The notes beneath the pieces were generated by a model, which searched no databases, was not told where the DNA came from, and saw only the letters and a program-made list of their open reading frames with translations. This document shows positions 17,378 to 25,709 of a stretch of DNA of 64,000 nt, one piece after another. The stretch is taken from positions 1 through 64,000 of the forward strand of contig NZ_FNGW01000006.1 in NCBI RefSeq assembly GCF_900103615.1, written 5' to 3'. This DNA is from Romboutsia lituseburensis DSM 797 (GTDB lineage Bacteria > Bacillota > Clostridia > Peptostreptococcales > Peptostreptococcaceae). The stretch's first letter is position 1. Each line of letters begins with the position of its first letter. The translations under genes were made by a program, and so were the position numbers.

Positions 17378-17430
17378 TAAAAAAGTCGCTTCGCTCCTGT
17401 CGCCAACGACTTCGTCCGTTGCTCAAAAAT
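17378..17430 (-). repeat. Dispersed intergenic repeat, short copy
   Basis: A 25-bp core at 17398-17422 is the exact reverse complement of 27126-27150. A second block, TCGCTTCGCT at 17386-17395, matches AGCGAAGCGA at 27179-27188. Here the two blocks are 2 bp apart, in the other copy 28 bp apart. Both copies end at a T-run and lie just past a gene terminator in the same relative direction. The GC content is well above the flanking DNA. No encoded protein is likely. Confidence 0.8.
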
Positions 17431-17518
17431 GTCATTTTTTACTTTCACAAAGATATTGATATTACTATACTCTATAGGTTATCTACAGTTTTTGATGTAT
17501 CATAATATCCTTAAACGT

Positions 17519-17543
17519 AAAAAATGGATGCATATGCATCCAT
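17519..17543 (-). terminator. Palindromic terminator of the 83-residue gene (minus strand)
   Basis: ATGGATGCAT at 17524-17533 and ATGCATCCAT at 17534-17543 form a 20-bp perfect palindrome; on the minus strand it runs into TTTTTTACG. It lies four bases past the stop codon. Confidence 0.85.
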
Positions 17544-17547
17544 CTTA

Positions 17548-17799
17548 TTATCTTTTTTTAGGTATAAATTTAGGCCCTAGGTATTTTCTTATTTCATCTT
17601 CAGGAGAGAAATCATCTATAAGTATTTCTCTTCCAGTATCTTCGAATACTACTAAAACTTCACAATCACCTTGTAAGAAAAATTTTCTAACTGTTTCTTC
17701 TCTTACTTCTCTTACCTTTGTTATGTTTTTCTTAGTTTTTTCGTAATCCTTAGTGAAGTAACTATCCATCATATTTATTATCTTAGTATATCTATTCAT
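17548..17799 (-). CDS. Small conserved-looking hypothetical protein
   Basis: An 83-residue charged protein with a helical, basic first half and a strand-rich second half (CEVLVVFEDTGREILIDDF), with no cysteine pair, signal peptide or membrane segment. A clear AGGAGG nine bases before the ATG at 17799, codon use like its neighbours and a terminator right after the stop support a real gene. It diverges from the YkgJ-like gene at 17886, sharing an 86-bp promoter region. Function unknown. Confidence 0.65.
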   Translation of the reverse strand: MNRYTKIINMMDSYFTKDYEKTKKNITKVREVREETVRKFFLQGDCEVLVVFEDTGREILIDDFSPEDEIRKYLGPKFIPKKR

Positions 17800-17885
17800 A
17801 AAATTGCCTCCTATAATAAGTCTTAAAAAATGTGTTATAATAATTGTTTGTATTAACTTAATAATTATAACAAGGAGTAATAATA

Positions 17886-18614
17886 ATGACTAGTATAAAA
17901 AAGAATGATATTTTAAATTGTATAGATTATTGTAAAAAAAATAGACTGTTTGATAGACTAAATAGCATTTATGCTACTTTACCAAGTGGAAACTGTACAG
18001 GATGTGGTAATTGTTGTATGGAATCTGTAGGGATAAATTTAATAGAGTTTATAAATATATTTGAGCACTTAAAGAGTAATGATAAATTAAGAAAGAAATG
18101 TTTAAGTAAAGTTTTAGATTATTATTTTTTAGAATTTGTTCAAAAAAGTGCATGCCCTTTTAAAGATGAAAATAATAGATGCCTTATATATGAAGTAAGA
18201 CCTTTAAACTGTAGATTATTTGGTCATTGGAAGAAAGATGATTATAATAAAAATTTAGAAAATGTAACTCAAAGGAATATAGAATATAATAAAGTAATAA
18301 AATCTAAATACGGGTTTGACATAAATGATGAAGTAGTGAATTATAAAATAAAATATTGTGAGGATTTTGTACCACAAAATGGACATATGGATAAGTCAAC
18401 AAGATTAAGTTTTGCGGATGAATTGATGATACTTGACTCTAATATTTACTCTAAGGGAATAATAGATATAGAGTTTAAGGATAGAGGCGTTGTAGAGTAT
18501 TTTATAGACTCAATGTTAAATGAAGATACTGCTTACAATATAAAAATAAGAGTTTCAAAAGATGAAAGTGTAAGACAAACAGCTATAAATAGATTAAAAA
18601 AGATATTATTATAA
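17886..18614 (+). CDS. YkgJ-family cysteine cluster protein
   Basis: A 242-residue protein. The N-terminal half carries the cysteine cluster CTGCGNCC near residues 37-44, with further Cys residues in CPFKDENNRC near 95-104 and CRLFGHW near 113, the pattern of the YkgJ/UPF0153 zinc- or iron-chelating family. The C-terminal half has no recognised motif. The family has no firm function; metal binding is inferred from the cysteines. It is followed after 13 bp by a metallo-hydrolase gene, likely cotranscribed. AAGGAG lies upstream of the ATG at 17886. Confidence 0.82.
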   Translation: MTSIKKNDILNCIDYCKKNRLFDRLNSIYATLPSGNCTGCGNCCMESVGINLIEFINIFEHLKSNDKLRKKCLSKVLDYYFLEFVQKSACPFKDENNRCLIYEVRPLNCRLFGHWKKDDYNKNLENVTQRNIEYNKVIKSKYGFDINDEVVNYKIKYCEDFVPQNGHMDKSTRLSFADELMILDSNIYSKGIIDIEFKDRGVVEYFIDSMLNEDTAYNIKIRVSKDESVRQTAINRLKKILL

Positions 18615-18627
18615 AATGGGTGATTAG

Positions 18628-19542
18628 ATGGAGTTAACTAAAGTAAATGGAAGTACCTTTTATATAAAAGGAGGTACGAATACAGGAGTATATATTTTTA
18701 AAGATAATAGTGCTTTAATTATAGATCCGGGTTTAGGCGGTTTAAGGCCTAAAAAAATAATAAATATATTAAATTCACAAAATACTGATTTAAGGGCGAT
18801 AATTAATACTCATGAACATAATGATCATTATGCTTCTTGTAACCAGTTTAAAAGTCATTATAAAGCTTTAGAAATAATGTCATCAGAGTATTCAAAAGCA
18901 TTTATAGAAAATCAAGAACTGTTTTCGAGCTATATACTTGGTGGAAAAAATAATCTGTTTATGGAGAGTAGATTAAAGCGTAAAGGATCTTCAGAAAAAA
19001 TTGAAATTAATAAAGTTGTTAAAGAAGGAATATTATCTATAAATGGAGTAAATTTTAATATAATAGATTTTAGTGGACATACACCTGGATGTATAGGTAT
19101 ATTGACGCCTGATAATGTACTTTTTGTAGGTGATTTATTAATAGATTCAGATATGTTTTCTAAATTTGATTTTTTATTTATGTCTGATACGCAAGCTTAT
19201 TTAGATTCTTTAAATAAATTAAGATATATAGAATATGATTATTTGGTTTTAGGACATGGTAAAACAATAATATCGAGAAATGATAGCGAAGAACTAATAA
19301 ATGAGCATATAAATTCAATAAATAAGTATATAAATCAAATATTAGAAGAGTTAAAAGTACCCATGGGTATAGATAACTTATTAAAAAATATAATATTAAA
19401 GAATGATTTAAAGAACAATTACAAGGAATATCATTTCTTTAGATCTTCATTAATTTCTGTAATTAGTTATTTGGCAGAGTTAGAAAAAATAGATTATACA
19501 TTAGATAATGGAGAATTGTATTATTATACCAAAAGAAAATAA
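18628..19542 (+). CDS. Metallo-beta-lactamase fold hydrolase
   Basis: A 304-residue hydrolase with the metallo-beta-lactamase metal-binding motif THEHNDHYAS near residues 60-69 (HxHxDH), a second His in FSGHTPG near 148-154 and an Asp in VGDLLIDSD near 167-175, then LGHGKT near 208. The extra C-terminal 90 residues include a helical segment. Most relatives hydrolyse thioesters or phosphoesters; the substrate here is unknown. It shares an apparent transcript with the cysteine-cluster gene upstream. Confidence 0.85.
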   Translation: MELTKVNGSTFYIKGGTNTGVYIFKDNSALIIDPGLGGLRPKKIINILNSQNTDLRAIINTHEHNDHYASCNQFKSHYKALEIMSSEYSKAFIENQELFSSYILGGKNNLFMESRLKRKGSSEKIEINKVVKEGILSINGVNFNIIDFSGHTPGCIGILTPDNVLFVGDLLIDSDMFSKFDFLFMSDTQAYLDSLNKLRYIEYDYLVLGHGKTIISRNDSEELINEHINSINKYINQILEELKVPMGIDNLLKNIILKNDLKNNYKEYHFFRSSLISVISYLAELEKIDYTLDNGELYYYTKRK

Positions 19543-19592
19543 ATTATGATAAAATAGATATAGCTGCAAAAATAGAACAAGGGGTGAGTGAG

Positions 19593-20393
19593 ATGGAATA
19601 CGAAAGATGGGATGAAGTATTAGCTCCTTATGACCATGCTGTTGAAGAGTTAAAAGTAAAGTTTAAAAATATAAGAAAAGAATTCTTAACAAAGGGAGAA
19701 TATTCTCCAATAGAATTTGTTACAGGTAGAACTAAAAAAATTGCATCTATAATCTCAAAGGCTAATAGACTTAACCTTGAAGATATAGAAGGTGAAATGG
19801 AAGATATAGCTGGTATAAGAATAATGTGCCAGTTTGTTGAAGATATATATACTATAGTAGAGCTAATTCAAAGTAGAAGCGATATGACTGTAGTTTACAC
19901 TAAAGACTATATAGAAAATTTTAAAGATAGTGGATATAGAAGTTACCATGTAATAATAAAGTATCCTATAAACTCTATAGCAGGTTCAAAAGAGATATTG
20001 TGTGAAATACAAATAAGAACTTTAGCTATGAATTTCTGGGCAACAATAGAACACTCTTTAAAGTATAAGTATGAGCACTATATACCAGAAAATCTAGCAA
20101 TAAGATTAAGACGTGCTGCAGATGCTGCATTCTTATTAGACCAAGAAATGAGTGAAATAAGAGAAGATATAATGAAGGCTCAAGTAATGTGCCAAGTTAA
20201 ATCTATTACAGTGAGAGATGTCTTAAATAAGATTCAAGAGTTATACAACTTAGGTGATACCCATAAAGCTCTTGTATATCAAAGAAGATTAGATAAAATA
20301 GATACCGAAAGAGATATAGCAGAAATACTACATCTTAAAAAAGAAATAGATTATCTATTAGAAAAATATAATAGTAACAATAAAAGTGATTAA
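19593..20393 (+). CDS. relQ: GTP pyrophosphokinase, small alarmone synthetase (RelQ-like)
   Basis: A 266-residue synthetase-only RelA/SpoT homologue. The synthetase core is visible: RTKKIASIISKANR near residue 46, GIRIMCQFVEDIY near 72, DSGYRSYHVI near 113 and EIQIRTLAMNFWATIEHSLKY near 138. There is no N-terminal hydrolase and no TGS or ACT domain. It makes (p)ppGpp from ATP and GTP or GDP and so links stress to growth. The C-terminal helices fit tetrameric RelQ. A GTG at 19584 is in frame, but AAGGGG at 19579-19584 is spaced for the ATG at 19593. Confidence 0.92.
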   Translation: MEYERWDEVLAPYDHAVEELKVKFKNIRKEFLTKGEYSPIEFVTGRTKKIASIISKANRLNLEDIEGEMEDIAGIRIMCQFVEDIYTIVELIQSRSDMTVVYTKDYIENFKDSGYRSYHVIIKYPINSIAGSKEILCEIQIRTLAMNFWATIEHSLKYKYEHYIPENLAIRLRRAADAAFLLDQEMSEIREDIMKAQVMCQVKSITVRDVLNKIQELYNLGDTHKALVYQRRLDKIDTERDIAEILHLKKEIDYLLEKYNSNNKSD

Positions 20394-20394
20394 G

Positions 20395-20428
20395 TAGTTA
20401 TCCATATTATTGGATAACTTTCTTTTTT
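20395..20428 (+). terminator. Intrinsic terminator after relQ
   Basis: AGTTATCC at 20396-20403 pairs with GGATAACT at 20412-20419, followed by TTCTTTTTT. Confidence 0.88.
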
Positions 20429-20489
20429 AAATTATAAATAATTAGGAAATAATATAGAAATAAAGATATAATCAGAAAGGAAAATAGAT

Positions 20490-21182
20490 ATGAGTTTATA
20501 TGCAATAGGAGATTTGCACTTTTCAACATCAGTAGATAAACCGATGGATGTATTTGGTGAAAATTGGGCTGGGCATGAGCAGAAAATAATAGATAGTTGG
20601 AAAAATAGTGTAAAGGAAGACGACTTAGTATTAGTCCTAGGAGATACTTCTTGGGGTATAAACTTAAATGAAGCAAAATCAGATTTAGACATAATAAATA
20701 ACTTACCAGGAAACAAAGTGTTTATTAAAGGAAATCATGATTATTGGTGGACTACTGTTACAGGTCTAAATAAGTTATATGAAAACATGAATTTTTTACA
20801 AACTAATTTCTACGAATATGGAGATTATGCTATATGTGGTGGTAGAGGATGGATGTGTCCAAATGATGTTAAGTTTGATGAAAATGACTTGAAAATATAT
20901 AAACGAGAAGAAAATAGACTTAGATTATCTCTTGAAGCTGCTCGTAAAAAAGGATATAAAAAATTAATAGTGATTACTCACTATCCTCCTACTAATGATA
21001 AATTAGAGGATTCTATATTTACTAAGCTTTTTGAGGAATATAATGTAGAGAAAGTAATATACGGTCACCTACATGGTAAAGAATCATTTAAAATGGGACT
21101 TAAAGGTGATAAAAATGGAGTAGAGTACATACTAGCATCTTGTGATTATACTGATTTTAAATTAATTAAAATTTTAGATTAA
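20490..21182 (+). CDS. Metallophosphoesterase
   Basis: A 230-residue calcineurin-like phosphoesterase. The metal ligands are all visible in order: GDLHF at about 7-11, GDTSWG at 51-56, GNHDYWW at 81-87, THYPPT near 164 and YGHLHG near 191. It should be a cytoplasmic, bimetal-dependent phosphatase or phosphodiesterase; the substrate is unknown. AGAAAGGA precedes the ATG. Confidence 0.9.
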   Translation: MSLYAIGDLHFSTSVDKPMDVFGENWAGHEQKIIDSWKNSVKEDDLVLVLGDTSWGINLNEAKSDLDIINNLPGNKVFIKGNHDYWWTTVTGLNKLYENMNFLQTNFYEYGDYAICGGRGWMCPNDVKFDENDLKIYKREENRLRLSLEAARKKGYKKLIVITHYPPTNDKLEDSIFTKLFEEYNVEKVIYGHLHGKESFKMGLKGDKNGVEYILASCDYTDFKLIKILD

Positions 21183-21278
21183 TAAAACAAAAAATTGTAA
21201 ATACTATAAACTAAATGGTTAAAATAGGTATATTGGGGGATTTTTGTTTCAATATACAAAAGAAGGAGATGTTTATAA

Positions 21279-22127
21279 ATGAGATGGGTATTAGTGTTCT
21301 TATTTTTATACCTTATTCCCTTAGTAATATTATTTAGGAATTATAGCAATTTCAAAAGATCTTGCATATATAGTAGTATTTACGTAGTATTAGTAACAAG
21401 CATAGTCACAACCAATATTTACATGAGTGGCCTGAATAAAATAAAAGAAGCTATGTATTATCAAAACTATTTAAATGATGGCAAATATGATGATAGATAC
21501 GCTTCTAATTTTGATAAAAATGTAAATGAAGAATATTCAAATCAGAATAAAGATAAAGATGTTGCTAGTATAAAAGAAGATCAAGCAAAAGAAAATAATA
21601 AAGACATTAAAAAGGAACAGTCACAATTAAACGAAGATAATAAAGAAAAGCAAAGTCAAGAAATGAAGCCAATAGAAGAAATACAATCAAAAGAAAAGAC
21701 AGATAAAGACATTATATTTAATTTTAAAAAACAAATTTATGATATAGAAACAATTGCTCTTATGCCGATGAGAGATTGTATGCCTTATACTAAAAATATT
21801 TCAGAAAATATAAAAAATCTATCTAATATAAAAGAAGATTTAAAGTATGCTCAAAAACAATGTAATGAAGTTATTAAAACATATGAAAAACTTGATGTAC
21901 CAGTACTATCTAAACAAGAGTATACAACAGTATTAGAAAACGCTAAAAATGATGTAAAGAAAGCATATGAATTGAGAGAAAAAGCTATGGAATATTCTGT
22001 GAAACTCGTAGATACTAAAAATCCAAAATACGTAGGTAAAATAACAGAATACTTAAAGCTATCAGATAATCAAATAGCAAGCTTTAAAGATAGAATATCA
22101 GATTTAAACAAAAAAATAGAAGAATAA
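21279..22127 (+). CDS. Membrane-anchored, KEKE-rich hypothetical protein
   Basis: A 282-residue protein with two N-terminal hydrophobic segments (about residues 2-19 and 30-50). A long Lys/Glu/Asn-rich low-complexity linker (about 80-145) follows, then a helical C-terminal domain (about 150-282) with heptad-like spacing that suggests a coiled coil. Both termini are probably on one side of the membrane, though this cannot be settled by eye. I recognise no family. GAAGGAG precedes the ATG. The leader contains a G-run (ATTGGGGGA, 21232-21240) complementary to the candidate C-rich RNA. Confidence 0.6.
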   Translation: MRWVLVFLFLYLIPLVILFRNYSNFKRSCIYSSIYVVLVTSIVTTNIYMSGLNKIKEAMYYQNYLNDGKYDDRYASNFDKNVNEEYSNQNKDKDVASIKEDQAKENNKDIKKEQSQLNEDNKEKQSQEMKPIEEIQSKEKTDKDIIFNFKKQIYDIETIALMPMRDCMPYTKNISENIKNLSNIKEDLKYAQKQCNEVIKTYEKLDVPVLSKQEYTTVLENAKNDVKKAYELREKAMEYSVKLVDTKNPKYVGKITEYLKLSDNQIASFKDRISDLNKKIEE

Positions 22128-22153
22128 AAAATTAAGTTTATGTAAATTATTAT

Positions 22154-22183
22154 AAAGCTTGCCTTTTTAGGTAAGCTTTTTGG
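22154..22183 (+). terminator. Intrinsic terminator
   Basis: AAAGCTTGCCT at 22154-22164 pairs with AGGTAAGCTTT at 22169-22179 (one G-U pair), then a short T-run. Confidence 0.85.
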
Positions 22184-22282
22184 TATTATATACATATAAT
22201 TAAAGTACGAGCTTTGATTTATAATTTAACATATGATATAATTTTCGATTAGAAAGTTCAATAGGTAATTAGGGAGGACAAT

Positions 22283-22843
22283 ATGAATAAACTAAATATA
22301 TGTATTGATATAGATGGAACAATAACAAATCCATATCACTTTATTCCTTATTTAAATGAACTATATAATAAGGAAATAACAGCTGATGGATGCTATACTT
22401 ATGATTGGCAAGAACTATACGGGGTTGATATGGATACAATATTACATGAATTCCATACTACCTATATGCACTCTTACGGTGAAGCTGAAGTTGTAGAAGG
22501 AGCTAAAGAGATAATAGCTAATTTATATACTAAGCATAATCTGTACTTTGTAACGGCTAGAAATGAATCTTTAACAGAAGTTACAACAAATTGGCTAAAT
22601 GACAAAGGATTTTCATCAATAGATGTGTACTTATTAGGAAGTGATAATAAAATAAGTAAAGCTAAAGAATTAGAGTGTAATATCTTCATAGAAGATAATC
22701 CTGCTAATGCATTACAATTAGCTAATGAAGGAATGACAGTATTATTAATAGATACTAATTACAATAAATCTGTTGAACATGAAAACATAACTAGAGTTGA
22801 AAATTGGAATGATATAAATGAGATTATAGAGTCATATAGTTAA
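22283..22843 (+). CDS. HAD-superfamily 5'-nucleotidase (NT5C-like)
   Basis: A 186-residue HAD phosphatase. Motif I is IDIDGT at residues 8-13 with the nucleophilic Asp and the acid/base Asp, motif II is FVTARN near 92-97, a Lys stands near 130, and motif IV is IFIEDNP near 136-142. The layout resembles the 5'(3')-deoxyribonucleotidase (NT5C/YqfW) family, which dephosphorylates nucleoside monophosphates. The substrate is an inference from family resemblance. GGGAGG lies before the ATG. The next gene starts 29 bp downstream. Confidence 0.78.
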   Translation: MNKLNICIDIDGTITNPYHFIPYLNELYNKEITADGCYTYDWQELYGVDMDTILHEFHTTYMHSYGEAEVVEGAKEIIANLYTKHNLYFVTARNESLTEVTTNWLNDKGFSSIDVYLLGSDNKISKAKELECNIFIEDNPANALQLANEGMTVLLIDTNYNKSVEHENITRVENWNDINEIIESYS

Positions 22844-22856
22844 GTATCATTTAATT

Positions 22857-22875
22857 TGGGGGAGGTGATCTTGTG
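22857..22875 (+). promoter_or_regulatory. Extended Shine-Dalgarno site before a GTG start
   Basis: GGAGGTGATC at 22861-22870 matches the anti-Shine-Dalgarno tail over ten bases and precedes the GTG at 22873. The bases just upstream make TTGGGGGAG, complementary over nine bases to the C-rich loop of the candidate RNA at 17254-17338. Confidence 0.7.
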
Positions 22876-23358
22876 GTAGAGTTAAGTATACAAAATAAAA
22901 AAGGTAGTATCCAAGTTAACAGTCAAGAAGTAAAGGATATTATAGGATTGCGTCCAGATTTTGAGTATATACAAGATATTTCTAATAGCATTAATCAAGA
23001 AAATATAATGGCTTTTGACTGTCAGTTATCAGGAGATATATTTGAAATGGCTGAATTAGAAGAAGTCCTTGAAGAGCTAGGAGAAGAAATAGATGAATCT
23101 TACTTCAATGTATTGTTTGAGGATATAAGAGCATATCTAAAAGATGCTACAGATGAGATTGAAGAGGAGATACAAGATAAGTACTCATTTGATAATGTAA
23201 GATGCTTCTTTGATGTATATAATATAGATGAAACATTTACAGATTTTAAATTTGTATTTTTAGTAAGCTTTAAAGAAATTAAAATTGCATCTCTTACTAA
23301 TTTAGCTAAACTAGTAGGGAAGAGACAACTAGTAGGAGCTTCGAAATTTTATAGTTAA
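22873..23358 (+). CDS. Acidic hypothetical protein
   Basis: A 161-residue strongly acidic protein; the segment at about 57-100 contains many Glu and Asp residues. No motif, signal peptide or membrane segment is visible. The start is a GTG with a ten-base Shine-Dalgarno match, so it may be translated efficiently. It may share a transcript with the nucleotidase upstream, and a good terminator follows. I cannot assign a function. Confidence 0.65.
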   Translation: MVELSIQNKKGSIQVNSQEVKDIIGLRPDFEYIQDISNSINQENIMAFDCQLSGDIFEMAELEEVLEELGEEIDESYFNVLFEDIRAYLKDATDEIEEEIQDKYSFDNVRCFFDVYNIDETFTDFKFVFLVSFKEIKIASLTNLAKLVGKRQLVGASKFYS

Positions 23359-23371
23359 TATAAATTAAAAT

Positions 23372-23414
23372 AAAGAGAGTATCTTTAATAAATTAAAGAC
23401 ACTCTCTTTTTATC
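23372..23414 (+). terminator. Intrinsic terminator
   Basis: AAAGAGAGT at 23372-23380 pairs with ACTCTCTTT at 23401-23409, extended by an inner ATCTTTAAT/ATTAAAGA stem, then TT. It also reads as a terminator for fba on the minus strand. Confidence 0.88.
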
Positions 23415-23471
23415 ATTTAAATATAAATTTTAAATTTATATAGAATTACATTCTTATGATCGATTTACAAA

Positions 23472-24335
23472 TTAAGCTTTATTTACAGAACCGAATAATT
23501 CCATTTTTTCTTTAACTGTAGCTTTTATAGCTTCAAATCCTGGAGCTAAAAGTTTACGAGGGTCAAATCCTTTACCTTGTAAGTCTTTACCAGCTTCTAC
23601 GTATCCACGAGTTGCAGCAGCGAAAGCTAATTGGCACTCAGTATTAACGTTTATTTTAGAAACACCTAAAGATATAGCTTTTTGTATCATATCAGCAGGT
23701 ATACCAGTTCCTCCGTGTAATACTAATGGCATAGTTCCTGTAGTGTTGTTTATAGCTTCTAAAGCATCGAAGCTTAATCCTGCCCAGTTTTCTGGATATT
23801 GACCATGTATGTTACCTATACCAGCAGCTAACATATCAACACCTAAATCTGCTATTAACTTACACTCAGCTGGATCTGCAACTTCACCAGTTCCAACAAC
23901 ACCATCTTCTTCTCCACCTATAGAACCAACTTCTGCTTCTACAGATATTCCCTTAGCATGAGCTATTTCAACTATTTCTTTAGTTTTAGCTATATTTTCT
24001 TCTATAGCGTAGTGAGATCCATCAAACATAACAGAAGAGAATCCTGCTTCTATTACTTTTAAAGCTCCATCATAACTACCGTGATCTAAGTGTAGAGCTA
24101 CTGGAACAGTTATGTTTAATTCTTCTAAAAGTCCGTTAACCATACCAACTATAGTTTTGTAACCACCCATGTACTTACCAGCACCTTCAGATACACCTAA
24201 GATAACTGGAGAATTGTTTTCCTGAGCAGTTAATAAAACCGCCTTTGTCCATTCTAAGTTATTGATGTTGAATTGACCTACTGCATATTTTCCTTCTCTC
24301 GCTTTATTTAACATTTCTTTAGCTGAAACTAACAT
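23472..24335 (-). CDS. fba: Class II fructose-bisphosphate aldolase
   Basis: A 287-residue zinc-dependent class II aldolase. Visible motifs are LHLDHGS near residues 83-89 with the zinc-binding His and catalytic Asp, EAEVGSIGGEEDG near 132-144, GIGNIHGQYP near 174-183 and LHGGTGIP near 208-215. It splits fructose 1,6-bisphosphate into glyceraldehyde 3-phosphate and dihydroxyacetone phosphate in glycolysis, and works in reverse in gluconeogenesis. TGGAGGTT precedes the ATG at 24335. It is a single-gene unit. Confidence 0.96.
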   Translation of the reverse strand: MLVSAKEMLNKAREGKYAVGQFNINNLEWTKAVLLTAQENNSPVILGVSEGAGKYMGGYKTIVGMVNGLLEELNITVPVALHLDHGSYDGALKVIEAGFSSVMFDGSHYAIEENIAKTKEIVEIAHAKGISVEAEVGSIGGEEDGVVGTGEVADPAECKLIADLGVDMLAAGIGNIHGQYPENWAGLSFDALEAINNTTGTMPLVLHGGTGIPADMIQKAISLGVSKINVNTECQLAFAAATRGYVEAGKDLQGKGFDPRKLLAPGFEAIKATVKEKMELFGSVNKA

Positions 24336-24630
24336 AATGCAACCTCCATATAATTAATTTGTTAAAAAATCATCAAATTTAAAATTTACCCATCACTTAA
24401 TATTATAACGTTTCTTTAAAAAAAGTACATAGTAAATTGTAATAACATTAAATTAAAAGTATAATAATATCTATAAATAAGTATAAATTTGAAAATACTT
24501 GAGGAAAATCAGATGTTATCTAATTAAATTTTAAATTTTAATGTAAAAATATAGTTTAAATTTATTATAAATAAATTTATAAAATTAATACTTACAATTA
24601 AAATTTGAGTAAACAGAAAGGAAGGTTATC

Positions 24631-24960
24631 ATGCCACAGATAAAAGTAAGAGGAATAAATGAAAATGATATATGTAAAATAAGCGAAAAAATGATAGATG
24701 AGTTAGTAGAAGCGGTTAAATGTCCTAGAGATTATTTTGAAATTGAATGTATAAAATCAGTTGCTATACGAGATGGTAAAATATCAGATGTATATCCATT
24801 TGTAGAAGTAGCATGGTTTGATAGAGGACAAGAAGTTCAAGATGTAGTTGCAAAAATAATAACTGATAACATAAGAAAAAATTTAAATGTAGAAAGCATG
24901 GACTTAGCATTTACAGTATTTGAAAAAGAAAAATACTATGAGAATGGAGAACATTTTTAA
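24631..24960 (+). CDS. DUF1904-like protein
   Basis: A 109-residue protein starting MPQIKVRGI. The N-terminal proline after Met and the pattern DELVEAVKCPRDYFEIEC suggest the DUF1904 family, which has a tautomerase-like fold. Whether Pro2 is catalytic is not known. It overlaps the start of the pseudouridine synthase gene by one base (TAATG), so the two are translationally coupled. GAAAGGAAGG precedes the ATG. Confidence 0.75.
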   Translation: MPQIKVRGINENDICKISEKMIDELVEAVKCPRDYFEIECIKSVAIRDGKISDVYPFVEVAWFDRGQEVQDVVAKIITDNIRKNLNVESMDLAFTVFEKEKYYENGEHF

Positions 24961-25682
24961 TGGCTAAAAAATTACGTATAGATAAGGTTCTTTCAAATAT
25001 AGGATGCGGTAGTAGAGCTGAAATAAAAAAATACTGTAAGTATGGAATAATAAGTGTAAATGGAAAAGTTGTAAATAATCCAGGACTTCAAGTAGATCCA
25101 GAAAATGATGAAATAATATTTGATGGCGAGAAAGTTAATTATAGAGAATTTGTGTACATAATGTTAAATAAGCCAGATGGATATATATCAGCTACCTTTG
25201 ATAGACATGATCCAATAGTACTAGACTTAATAGATCCTTCATATTTAGTATTTGAACCATTTCCAGTAGGAAGACTAGATAAAGATACAGAAGGATTATT
25301 AGTTTTAACTAATGATGGACAACTTTCTCATAGAGTTTTATCTCCTAAAAAACATGTACCTAAAACGTATTATGCAAAAATAGAAGGTGTTGTAACTGAC
25401 GAAGATATAGTTGCATTTGAGAAAGGAGTAACTCTTGATGATGGATACGAAACTATGCCATCACAGTTGAAAATATTAAAAAGTGATGAAATATCAGAGA
25501 TAGAGCTTACTATACATGAAGGTAAATTTCACCAAGTAAAAAGAATGTTTGAGAGCGTAGATAAAAAAGTAGTATACTTAAAAAGACTTTCTATGGGCAA
25601 ATTAAAGTTAGATGAAAACCTAGCTTTAGGAGAATATAGAGAGTTAACGGAAGAAGAAATCAAATTAATTGAAGAAAGATAG
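24960..25682 (+). CDS. rsuA: 16S rRNA pseudouridine synthase (RsuA/RluB family)
   Basis: A 240-residue enzyme with an N-terminal S4 RNA-binding domain (about residues 1-60, RIDKVLSNIGCGSRAEIKKY) and a pseudouridine synthase catalytic domain. The catalytic Asp lies in GRLDKDTEGLLVLTNDG near 103-119. The family isomerises a uridine of rRNA; RsuA acts on position 516 of 16S rRNA, RluB on 23S. I cannot tell which target applies, so the symbol is tentative. It is coupled to the DUF1904 gene and followed by rlmD. Confidence 0.88.
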   Translation: MAKKLRIDKVLSNIGCGSRAEIKKYCKYGIISVNGKVVNNPGLQVDPENDEIIFDGEKVNYREFVYIMLNKPDGYISATFDRHDPIVLDLIDPSYLVFEPFPVGRLDKDTEGLLVLTNDGQLSHRVLSPKKHVPKTYYAKIEGVVTDEDIVAFEKGVTLDDGYETMPSQLKILKSDEISEIELTIHEGKFHQVKRMFESVDKKVVYLKRLSMGKLKLDENLALGEYRELTEEEIKLIEER

Positions 25683-25709
25683 ATATAAATGCTAACGGAG
25701 GTAAAATTA

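Noticed and set aside
17429-17746. 105-codon plus-strand frame overlapping the 83-residue minus-strand gene
   Set aside because: It is antisense to a gene with a better ribosome binding site and terminator, and has a Ser/Thr-rich shadow composition.
20407-20716. Two overlapping minus-strand frames antisense to the metallophosphoesterase start
   Set aside because: No ribosome binding site, and the plus-strand gene there has all family motifs.
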